Shown here: piece by piece, positions 43,963 through 51,148 of the stretch
Numbering within the stretch: position 1 is the first letter of the stretch
Layout: the number at the start of each line of letters is the position of its first letter
NCBI GenBank assembly: GCA_030613245.1
Contig: JAUWMI010000012.1
Coordinates: 1-64,000, forward strand
Direction of reading: 5' to 3'
Origin: Candidatus Sumerlaeota bacterium
Lineage (GTDB): Bacteria; Sumerlaeota; Sumerlaeia; MWCT01; JAUWMI01
Length of the DNA: 64,000 bases
Notes under the pieces: model-generated
The model's input: only the letters and a program-made list of their open reading frames with translations
What the model was told of the DNA's origin: nothing
Databases searched by the model: none
Program-made: the position numbers and the translations under genes

Positions 43963-44091
43963 ATCCTGCCCAGAAACTGTGCACTACATGGGAAGAATCG
44001 TACCCAAGTTTTTCTCCCATGAGCAAGCGTAGCGTATTGTAAAGTACTCATTTTAGGGGTCTTATCTTGTTTTCTTCGATAGTTTAAAAGT
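43963..44091 (+). repeat. Upstream block of pilin module 3
   Basis: Shares CTACATGGGAAGAATCG-type sequence, CCCAAG and TTATCTTGTTTTCT with the blocks of modules 1 and 2. The stretch 43803-43962 is duplicated at about 47208-47380. No gene in this gap. Confidence 0.6.
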
Positions 44092-44107
44092 TGGTATTGA
44101 TATTGCT
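44092..44107 (+). promoter_or_regulatory. Sigma-54 promoter P3 of pilin module 3
   Basis: TGGTATTGATATTGCT: GG at 44093-44094 and GC at 44105-44106 with exactly 10 bp between. Identical in its 15-bp core to P1. The predicted transcript would start about 28 bases before the ATG at 44146. Confidence 0.75.
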
Positions 44108-44145
44108 TTCTTTTAATAGTGTCCAAAAAAAATGGGGTACATAAA

Positions 44146-44604
44146 ATGAAGCGCAAATCGAAAAGGAATGCTTTTACACTTGTTGAAATCGTTATTTCAA
44201 TCGCCATTACCACACTGATTGGACTGGGCGTGATTTCATCACTGGTCTTCACCCGTACGGTTTCGGAGTACGATAAGCAACGAATTGTGGCCATCAACTA
44301 CGCGCGGTCATACATTGAACAATTTCGCCGGCCCTTTTTCCCAACACTTCAGGGCGAGCATCAGGTTGTGTTGGACGACTTCAATACGCCGTCGCCTTCC
44401 GATGACCTTAACGCGGCGATCAATGTTGCTCTATACAAGGTAAACGCCGACGGCAGCCGGGGTGACTTGATGGTTAATCCTCCGATGAATCAGGATATGG
44501 TCGAAATTGAGGTGACGGTCACCTGGAACCGAACCGGGCGGCTGTCAAGCAAAAGGGTAAGCGAAGTGCTCCATTCATACATCGCCCCGGTGTTGTATAA
44601 ATAA
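44146..44604 (+). CDS. Type IV prepilin-like protein
   Basis: Encodes 152 residues from the ATG at 44146; upstream in-frame codons to 44119 lie at the predicted transcript start. Class III signal K-R-N-A-F-T-L-V-E-I-V-I-S with Phe at +1 and Glu at +5, but Ala instead of Gly at -1, which prepilin peptidases process less readily. A hydrophobic helix follows (I-A-I-T-T-L-I-G-L-G-V). The globular domain is short, like a minor pilin. First gene of module 3. Confidence 0.85.
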   Translation: MKRKSKRNAFTLVEIVISIAITTLIGLGVISSLVFTRTVSEYDKQRIVAINYARSYIEQFRRPFFPTLQGEHQVVLDDFNTPSPSDDLNAAINVALYKVNADGSRGDLMVNPPMNQDMVEIEVTVTWNRTGRLSSKRVSEVLHSYIAPVLYK

Positions 44605-44632
44605 ACGTCGAGAGGGAGCTTTGGAGGCTCAT

Positions 44633-45169
44633 ATGAAAACGTATCGAAGACATTATTCGCGTTCTCGTGGCTTTACCCTACCAGAGGTTTTCATCGCGTC
44701 GCTTCTATCGGGTTTGACCATGGCATTCTTGATCTACATCACCATAGCCTCAGCCAAAGTAATCACCATCGTTACTATGCAATCGAGTTATCAACAAAAC
44801 GCAGCCCTGGCAATGGAGAAAATCGCCTATCTCATCCGAAATTCCACGCTCCCATTCCCCAGTGGGCAGAGCACAACTGAGCTCAGATTCGTGAACGTAT
44901 TGACTCCTACAAAGACCAGCAGCATTTCATTGAACACTGCGAACAGCACTTTGGAACTCGATCCGGACATTAGTAGTTCCTCCGAACCAACCGTTGTCAT
45001 TGCCAAGTATATTAAGAACGTGAACTTTCAATTTCTGGAACAGAATACAGTAGTCGAAGTGATGCTGAATTTCAAATATCCCAAGCTGAAGGGCTTTTTC
45101 AGAAAACTGGAACCGGATGATTTTCTTGACGCAACATTTAGAACCCAACTCTTTGCACGAAATTCCTAG
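44633..45169 (+). CDS. Type IV prepilin-like minor pilin
   Basis: Encodes 178 residues from the ATG at 44633 with GGAGG at 44623-44627. Class III signal R-S-R-G-F-T-L-P-E-V-F-I-A-S (Gly -1, Phe +1, Glu +5), then a hydrophobic helix and a Ser/Thr-rich domain. Its DNA is duplicated as a pseudogene at 36950-37390. Second gene of module 3, with 28 bases between it and the first. Confidence 0.85.
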   Translation: MKTYRRHYSRSRGFTLPEVFIASLLSGLTMAFLIYITIASAKVITIVTMQSSYQQNAALAMEKIAYLIRNSTLPFPSGQSTTELRFVNVLTPTKTSSISLNTANSTLELDPDISSSSEPTVVIAKYIKNVNFQFLEQNTVVEVMLNFKYPKLKGFFRKLEPDDFLDATFRTQLFARNS

Positions 45170-45206
45170 TCGAAAGGCTTTCTGAGAAGAAAAGGAGGAC
45201 ATACCA

Positions 45207-46820
45207 ATGCAGCATTATCGTGGTGGCCCAAGACAATCAAAAGGACTCGCCCTCGTCGGTACATTGATCCTATTGGTGATCGCTTCGGCTGCCGTCATGG
45301 CGATTATGAGCTATGCGAAGGCAATGAACAATCTCACAACGAAAAAGGTCACTCTCGAACAGACATTTTCTATTGCAGAGTCAGGTATTCACCAGGCCAT
45401 CCACTGGTTTAACAATCCGAGCGAATCGCCGTCTCCCACGACGATTCAATACCTCATTGATACCTATGGTATAGATGATTCCCCGTTCGAAGAAGCGAAT
45501 GTCACAAACTTCCCGGCAACTGATGCTGACCTGATAACGTTGATTCACAATCCATACGGCAGCGGATCAAGCTATGGTGTATTTGACGAAGGCCACATCA
45601 AGCTGCTGGAAGTTAAAGGACCTCGGCCAGGAGCTCCAGCCGACACTGTGTATACGTTTTACAGCACTGGTATCAGCGCCGATGGGCAAACGGAGCAGAC
45701 CATTGTGGCTGACGTACTGATTTCCAAGTTTAGCGGCGTCGTGATTCCTGCGCCCATTGTAGCGGGTATGTCTGTTGGTGCCAATGGCCAGTTTAATCTT
45801 CACTGGGGCGATGCCTGGGCTCTGGGCGACATCCAGGTACCTGGGAAAATTGCAGGCAACGCGTTCAGTTTCAACAAGTTTTTCCCCACAACGTTGACCG
45901 ACCCACTGGCCAGGATATTCACGACCGGAATGATCTATGGGAATGATGGGGCGCTAATAGCTCCGGCAGCTCCTCCTGGTGTCCTTGTTCCGCCTCAATC
46001 CGTGGCAGAATCTCCTTTGCTCGGTGGCTACGATCCTGAATACGACAATATGTTTCAACTCTGGGATCGCACCAGTGAGGCAACGGATAGGTTGAACATC
46101 CCTGACGGTGAAGGCAACTACCCTGATCCACTGGTAGATGTTGTCAATGACCTTCTCACGGATCTTGAATACGACCTCTGGAAAGAGCTGGCCCTGGAAC
46201 GGGGCCAGTACTATCGGCCGGATAGTTCTGGCGAGTTCTACGACTATGAAGACTATCCTCTTTACATAGATAACGTCACCAAGGAAATTACCCGGGCAAG
46301 CGAAACCAACGGCACTCCAAATCCACGGGTCACATTCGATGCGCTCTCCATATATCCAAAAACCGGCGACTTTGACGATGCGACTCTTCCCGCCAACATT
46401 ATTTTCATTGATACTATTGATGGCAATACGCCCTATGACAACGGCGGCGGAGATACGAATCTATGCGACCTTACCTTGACCGGCGGATCATCGGTATCAG
46501 ACTTATTCTATACCAAAGGTGTGCTTTATATTTGCGGTGACTTACATGTTGGCGGTCTGGGTCCAGGTTCCACACCTGAACTCTCATTAACAAATCCCAA
46601 TACAGGAATTCCCGAACCGGTCAATATCTGGCATAATGGCCTCGTTCTTACTGAAGGGAATTTTGTAAACCAGGGAACCGCCGCGACGTTTGGCAGTATA
46701 GTTGCAAGAGGATCGTTCCATGGCGGTGGCAGCCCTGATGTTTATTATAATGTACTCTTAAAAAGCGGCATGGCGTTTCCTTTTGCCTCGAGAATCTCCA
46801 TCCTCCAGTGGGGGTCATGA
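45207..46820 (+). CDS. PilX-like pilus-associated protein, copy 2
   Basis: Encodes 537 residues, collinear with the 37427 product over the whole length (shared L-L-V-I-A-S-A-A-V helix, Y-D-P-E-Y-D-N-M-F-Q-L-W-D-R-T-S, Y-Y-R-P-D-S-S-G-E-F-Y-D, L-H-V-G-G-L-G-P-G-S-T-P and the I-S-I-L-Q-W-G-S end). Differences concentrate in surface-type loops. AAAGGAGGACATACC precedes the ATG. Third gene of module 3, followed by the duplicated tail and the terminator at 47057. Confidence 0.78.
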   Translation: MQHYRGGPRQSKGLALVGTLILLVIASAAVMAIMSYAKAMNNLTTKKVTLEQTFSIAESGIHQAIHWFNNPSESPSPTTIQYLIDTYGIDDSPFEEANVTNFPATDADLITLIHNPYGSGSSYGVFDEGHIKLLEVKGPRPGAPADTVYTFYSTGISADGQTEQTIVADVLISKFSGVVIPAPIVAGMSVGANGQFNLHWGDAWALGDIQVPGKIAGNAFSFNKFFPTTLTDPLARIFTTGMIYGNDGALIAPAAPPGVLVPPQSVAESPLLGGYDPEYDNMFQLWDRTSEATDRLNIPDGEGNYPDPLVDVVNDLLTDLEYDLWKELALERGQYYRPDSSGEFYDYEDYPLYIDNVTKEITRASETNGTPNPRVTFDALSIYPKTGDFDDATLPANIIFIDTIDGNTPYDNGGGDTNLCDLTLTGGSSVSDLFYTKGVLYICGDLHVGGLGPGSTPELSLTNPNTGIPEPVNIWHNGLVLTEGNFVNQGTAATFGSIVARGSFHGGGSPDVYYNVLLKSGMAFPFASRISILQWGS

Positions 46821-47056
46821 TACAGCAGAAGCTCAAAAAGGAGGTCGTAGCGCTACAGCGGATACTCCCGTGACAAAATCTTAACCACTCCAGTGATACG
46901 GCAGCAGCTCATGTCCTAGCGCTTTCTCCAGTTCCTCGCTCCAGCAGCTCTGTTCCAGCAAACCGCTCCTGTTCCTGCTCCAGCGATCTGGCTCTTGTGA
47001 CAGTTCGTGCAACCGAGATTAGATCCCATCTCCTGCTGATGCCCTTTCCGTTGTAG

Positions 47057-47098
47057 GGGGTGCTGAGTCTGACCCAACTCAGCACCCCTTCTTATTTT
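47057..47098 (+). terminator. Terminator of pilin module 3
   Basis: A perfect 12-bp stem, GGGGTGCTGAGT and ACTCAGCACCCC, with an 8-base loop, then TTCTTATTTT. Confidence 0.88.
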
Positions 47099-47208
47099 GT
47101 TCTTCGGAATCTGTAGTGGGCTAGCTGTTAGCACAATTTTGAGCATGTAGGGGCGTTTAATTAAACGTCCCTACAATCACCGCTATGGAATCCCAAGAAC
47201 CTCTTTTT
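47099..47208. repeat. Insertion carrying a 30-bp palindrome (GTAGGGGC family)
   Basis: Compared with the duplicated stretch after 43800 (TTCTTATTTGTCCATA uninterrupted), about 110 bp are inserted here. The insert contains TGTAGGGGCGTTTAA paired with TTAAACGTCCCTACA at 47146-47175 (one mismatch). Exact ends are uncertain by several bases because both edges are T-rich. Confidence 0.65.
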
Positions 47209-47433
47209 TTGTCCATAAAGAAGTTCTCTCTCCCCAACGGCCGCTCCCTGACTTCAAGAAAGATTGTTGCGTGCCTCTCCTGCCCACCTTAATACATAGT
47301 GCCCAGAAATACGAGTCTGAGCTGCTCACCTCCTGGAAACTTTTCCCTTGATTACACACAGATCGCTGGGCTATCCGTTTCATATCTGCTGATCAGAACG
47401 GCATGACTTCCCAGGACGTCACAATATTTGTGC

Positions 47434-47449
47434 TGGTATTGATCTGATC
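47434..47449 (+). promoter_or_regulatory. Decayed fourth copy of the sigma-54 promoter
   Basis: TGGTATTGATCTGATC keeps the -24 half and first bases of the spacer of P1/P3, but the -12 GC is lost (AT in its place). It follows the fourth copy of the module flank and lies just before argH, so it is probably non-functional for RpoN. Confidence 0.45.
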
Positions 47450-47452
47450 CCC

Positions 47453-47481
47453 GTATGGGGCGTTCAATTCAACGCCCCTAC
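47453..47481. repeat. Imperfect palindrome (GGGGCGTT family)
   Basis: GTATGGGGCGTT and AACGCCCCTAC around CAATTC. It lies 16 bases before the argH start, so it would sit in the leader and includes the lead-in to AAGGAG. Confidence 0.7.
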
Positions 47482-47497
47482 AAGGAGCCATAAGACG

Positions 47498-49012
47498 ATG
47501 CGTCGCAAGAAGAAATCTGAAGGCCAAATCTGGGACGAGCGGATGAAACGCCATCCCAGCGAAATCAATCTGCTCTATTGCGCGGGACGGGACATTGCGC
47601 CTCGGCCAAGCGCAGATGAGCACCTGATTCCTTACGATATCTGGACCAACAAAGCACATGTACTGATGCTCCACAAACAACAACTCATTCCCGCCGCAAC
47701 GCTGACCAAAATCCTGCGCGCTCTGGATACGCTCTCCAGACGCTACCTGGCGGGGAAATTCCAGCTCGACCCCCTGAAGGAAGACGTTCACATGAACGTC
47801 GAGGCGTTCGTCGAGGCTGAAGCAGGCGCAGAGGCCAGTGGATGGCTGCACGCTGCCCGAAGCCGTAATGATCAGACCACCACCGACGTCCGCCTCTATT
47901 TGCGCGACCGCGTTCTGGATCTCTTTGGTGAAATTGAAGGGCTGATTGGCAAAATCCTCAGCCTGGCAGCCAAACATCTCGAAACTCCAATGCCTGGCTA
48001 TACCCACAGCCGCCCTGCGGCAGTCACCACCTTTGCTCACTACCTTGCCTCTTACGCTCAGGCTCTTGTACGCGACCTCGATCGCCTGCAATTTGCATTC
48101 GGTTTACTGAATCAATGCCCACTGGGAGCAGTCGCGGCCTTCGGCACCACATGGCCTATTGACCGTAATTACTGCGCAGGGCTTCTCGGTTTTGAGTCGG
48201 TTCAGATCAACAATCTCGACTGCATCACTAGCCGCTGGGAAATGGAAGCAGAGGTCGCTTCTGCTGTCGCCTTCTTCATGAACCACCTCAGTACCATTGC
48301 CCAGGATTTACTCTTCTTTTCCGACCCCTGCCGCGGATTCCTGAAGATTGACGAGCGGTATCTAACGGGATCGTCAGTGATGCCGCAAAAGCAAAATCTT
48401 GATTTTGCCGAAGTGACGCGTGCCAAAACGAGCCTGATACAGAGCTACGCCCAGGCGCTGCATGCCATGGCCAGGGGAATGCTCTCCGGCTATAATCGCG
48501 ACTCGCAATGGACTAAGTATGTCATTATTGATCTCTTTGAAGAAGTCCACCATGCTTCCCGTATCTTTGGCAATGTCATCGCATCGTTGAAGGTGAATGC
48601 TGACGTTATGCTCCGTCACACTTACTCTGGATTCATCAACGCAGTGGAGATTGCTGACTTTCTGGCCCAGACAAAAGCATTCCCCTTTCGTACGGCGCAC
48701 CGCCTCGTTGCCAAGACCGTGAAACGAAGCGAAGCCGCGGACCGCCTGAAGCTCTCTACTCTCAATCAGGTACTGAAAGACGAAGGGCATAGCGCGCGGG
48801 TGAGTAAAAAAGAATGGGAGAGTCTTGACGAGCCAGTGAAGCGGCTTGCCATGAAGCAGCACCTCGGCGCACCGGGACCCCGCGCAGTTCGTGCTCATCT
48901 AGAGGGTTTAAAACGACAACGCACGAAGCACCGCAACTGGCTCACCATGAAGCTGGCGAATCTCAACACGGCCAAGAAAGAACTGGCAAGAGCGATGAAG
49001 AAGTATCTGTAG
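47498..49012 (+). CDS. argH: Argininosuccinate lyase, divergent
   Basis: Encodes 504 residues, longer than the usual 460 or so. Fumarase/aspartase-superfamily marks: H-A-A-R-S-R-N-D-Q (usual H-T-G-R-S-R-N-D-Q), P-G-Y-T-H-S-R-P-A (usual G-Y-T-H-L-Q), and the signature G-S-S-V-M-P-Q-K-Q-N with the catalytic loop serine. It would cleave argininosuccinate to arginine and fumarate. The changed Thr/Gly near R-S-R-N-D and the missing L-Q after T-H are unusual, so an altered substrate is possible. AAGGAG precedes the ATG. No other arginine gene is near. Confidence 0.85.
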   Translation: MRRKKKSEGQIWDERMKRHPSEINLLYCAGRDIAPRPSADEHLIPYDIWTNKAHVLMLHKQQLIPAATLTKILRALDTLSRRYLAGKFQLDPLKEDVHMNVEAFVEAEAGAEASGWLHAARSRNDQTTTDVRLYLRDRVLDLFGEIEGLIGKILSLAAKHLETPMPGYTHSRPAAVTTFAHYLASYAQALVRDLDRLQFAFGLLNQCPLGAVAAFGTTWPIDRNYCAGLLGFESVQINNLDCITSRWEMEAEVASAVAFFMNHLSTIAQDLLFFSDPCRGFLKIDERYLTGSSVMPQKQNLDFAEVTRAKTSLIQSYAQALHAMARGMLSGYNRDSQWTKYVIIDLFEEVHHASRIFGNVIASLKVNADVMLRHTYSGFINAVEIADFLAQTKAFPFRTAHRLVAKTVKRSEAADRLKLSTLNQVLKDEGHSARVSKKEWESLDEPVKRLAMKQHLGAPGPRAVRAHLEGLKRQRTKHRNWLTMKLANLNTAKKELARAMKKYL

Positions 49013-49072
49013 GCGTTGATTTACCGCCTCGTATCCCGGTGCTTTTCTTGCTCTTTAATTCTCACCGGCAAC

Positions 49073-49100
49073 GTAGGGACAGATTATAATCTGTCCCTAC
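49073..49100. repeat. Perfect 28-bp palindrome (GTAGGGAC family)
   Basis: GTAGGGACAGATTA followed by its exact reverse complement with no loop. It lies 60 bp after argH. Same core as at 51058. Confidence 0.85.
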
Positions 49101-49135
49101 AAAAAGATTCGCATGAACACAACACTGCCCGACAT

Positions 49136-49165
49136 AGTAGGGGCGTTAGATTTAACGCCCCTGCT
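49136..49165. repeat. Palindromic repeat (GTAGGGGC family)
   Basis: AGTAGGGGCGTTA and TTAACGCCCCTGCT, near-perfect arms. Two of these repeats therefore occur within 100 bp in the gap 49013-49299, which otherwise holds nothing. Confidence 0.75.
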
Positions 49166-49299
49166 TCCTCGCCTCGGGCATGCTCACGCCCATTCATCCA
49201 TGGAAAAACAAAATCTCCAATTGACAACCTTGGGTTTCCCACCTAGTTTATCGACTTTATTAGTCGCTAAGAAATATCCCATCGAGAGGAGGCAGGATA

Positions 49300-51060
49300 A
49301 TGAACGGTAAGATCTTTTGGTATCGGAATAGGTCGCACTTGCGATCATATGGAAAGCATGTACGGTCCCTGGTGCTCATCATCTGCATCGTATCAGGCGT
49401 ATTGATCCTTTCCATCCCGACATCTGTAGATGCGGCATCAAGGCTGGAACCACAAGTCTCGATCACAAAAACAGGCATCCAGATCTCCTTTGCAACCACA
49501 TATCCCAGCGGCCACGCGCAGCTCTTCTGGACTGACGCGGCCGACATAGACCCTCCAAGCCTGATGTCGTTTCCTGAATATCGCTACGCGATGTCAGACA
49601 AAGGTATCCAGCAAACTCATCGCTTTAACCTCCCCTTCCAGCCCGACCCCGCGAAGAAATCTCAGACGATCATACTTCCGGGCCGTACCATTCATTTCCG
49701 CGTGACTTGCATCGAACAGATGCCAGACGCGCTACGCGTGCGGCGCTCGAAAGACGACACGTTTCGCATCATCGAAACACTACAGGGTGAGCGGAAACCC
49801 GGTCTGGTGTTCACGGATGGCCCGTTTGTAGCAAACGTGTTTGCCGACCAGGCAACTGTCTGCTGGGAAACGAACCTACCCGCACAGGGGACGTTTTCCT
49901 ACTGGAAGGTCGGACAAGCTCCACCACGGAAAATCGCAGTACACGACCCCAACCGGCGCTTCAAAATTACCCTTGAGCATCTCAAGCCAAACACGCAATA
50001 CTATTACCGGATTAGATGCTCCATGTCTGACCCGGAGGACGTGATCCAGTCGCCTTGCTATAGCTTCGTCACAGCGGTGAAACAGGGGAAGCCGTTCAAA
50101 TTTGCCATAATGGGCGACAGCCGTGCGAATTCCCGCACGCCTGATCCGGATGCTGCGCTGAACGGCGTGAACGTCCCGACGCTCAACACCCTGTCGCGCC
50201 AGGCCTTGCAACGGGATGCCCGATTTGTTTTGTTCTCCGGAGACCTTATTAGCGGCTACACGAACGATCTCGCGGACATCGCACTCCAATATCGAACCTG
50301 GCGCATGGCGGTGAATCCGATCAACGCCTTTATCCCTTATTATTGTGCGATGGGAAACCACGACACCGCGGCACCACGGCCTGAGAAGAATAAGAGCACG
50401 CCTGGACGTTACGCCGAAGATATCTGGCGCGACTTCCACGTTCTGCCAGAGAATGGACCTTTACCAGAAAAGGGCTTGCCCACTTATATCGAGAACGTCT
50501 ACTCGTTCAACTACGGCGACTGCCATTTCGTGTCACTCAATTCTGACTACTACTATCTGCGCGGTCTTACTCCGGAAGACCGCTTTGGCCGCACGATTGA
50601 TCTCCGGCAGCGCGAATGGCTTAAAATGGACCTTGAAGAGAACAAGCACCAGCGCTTCACATTCGTCTTCTTCCATTCGCCAGCGTATCCAAACAGTGGT
50701 CACCTTGGAAACTCGCTTGACCGTATCCCGCGCATCCGCGACGCTGTGTGGGAGATTCTCAATGATTACAATGTCGACGCTGTCTTTTGCGGGCATGAGC
50801 ATAATTACTGTCGTATGATTGTGGATCACCAGGTGAACCCAAAGTGGACAAATCCGATTGTTCAGATTATAGCGGGGGGCGCTGGCGCGCCATGGTACGG
50901 TCAGAATACCAAGGTACCCTGGACTGCCAGCGTGCAGAAGTTTAGTATAGATAGTCACTTTGTTATGGCTTCCGTGGCAAAACGCGCTGTCACGTTTGAA
51001 GCATATAATGAGCTCGGAAAGCTGATTGATAGGTTCACCATCCATAAGAAAAAGAAGTAG
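49300..51060 (+). CDS. Secreted purple-acid-phosphatase-like metallophosphoesterase
   Basis: Encodes 586 residues. AGAGGAGG precedes the ATG. The signal anchor is at residues 22-45. A fibronectin-III-like N-terminal domain (about 150-245, with T-V-C-W-E-T-N and H-L-K-P-N-T-Q-Y-Y-Y-R-I-R) is followed by a calcineurin-like phosphoesterase domain: M-G-D-S-R, F-S-G-D-L, M-G-N-H-D, F-F-H-S-P and C-G-H-E-H-N-Y, all metal ligands or near. This is the layout of bacterial purple acid phosphatases. It hydrolyses phosphate esters outside the cytoplasm. The stop codon is inside a palindromic repeat. Confidence 0.88.
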   Translation: MNGKIFWYRNRSHLRSYGKHVRSLVLIICIVSGVLILSIPTSVDAASRLEPQVSITKTGIQISFATTYPSGHAQLFWTDAADIDPPSLMSFPEYRYAMSDKGIQQTHRFNLPFQPDPAKKSQTIILPGRTIHFRVTCIEQMPDALRVRRSKDDTFRIIETLQGERKPGLVFTDGPFVANVFADQATVCWETNLPAQGTFSYWKVGQAPPRKIAVHDPNRRFKITLEHLKPNTQYYYRIRCSMSDPEDVIQSPCYSFVTAVKQGKPFKFAIMGDSRANSRTPDPDAALNGVNVPTLNTLSRQALQRDARFVLFSGDLISGYTNDLADIALQYRTWRMAVNPINAFIPYYCAMGNHDTAAPRPEKNKSTPGRYAEDIWRDFHVLPENGPLPEKGLPTYIENVYSFNYGDCHFVSLNSDYYYLRGLTPEDRFGRTIDLRQREWLKMDLEENKHQRFTFVFFHSPAYPNSGHLGNSLDRIPRIRDAVWEILNDYNVDAVFCGHEHNYCRMIVDHQVNPKWTNPIVQIIAGGAGAPWYGQNTKVPWTASVQKFSIDSHFVMASVAKRAVTFEAYNELGKLIDRFTIHKKKK

Positions 51061-51088
51061 GGACAGATTATAATCTGTCCCTGCTACT
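51058..51088. repeat. Palindrome overlapping a stop codon (GTAGGGAC family)
   Basis: GTAGGGACAGATTA and TAATCTGTCCCT, then GCTAC. The first bases supply the TAG of the phosphoesterase gene, so the repeat abuts the very end of the coding sequence. Confidence 0.8.
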
Positions 51089-51148
51089 ACATGCGTGGTG
51101 GGACTGGAATGATATTCCCACAGATAGTCATCGGGCTTTAGGATTACG

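Noticed and set aside
803-51088. CRISPR array among the repeated palindromes
   Set aside because: The repeats are scattered singly in different gaps, with no regular spacer length and no cas gene.
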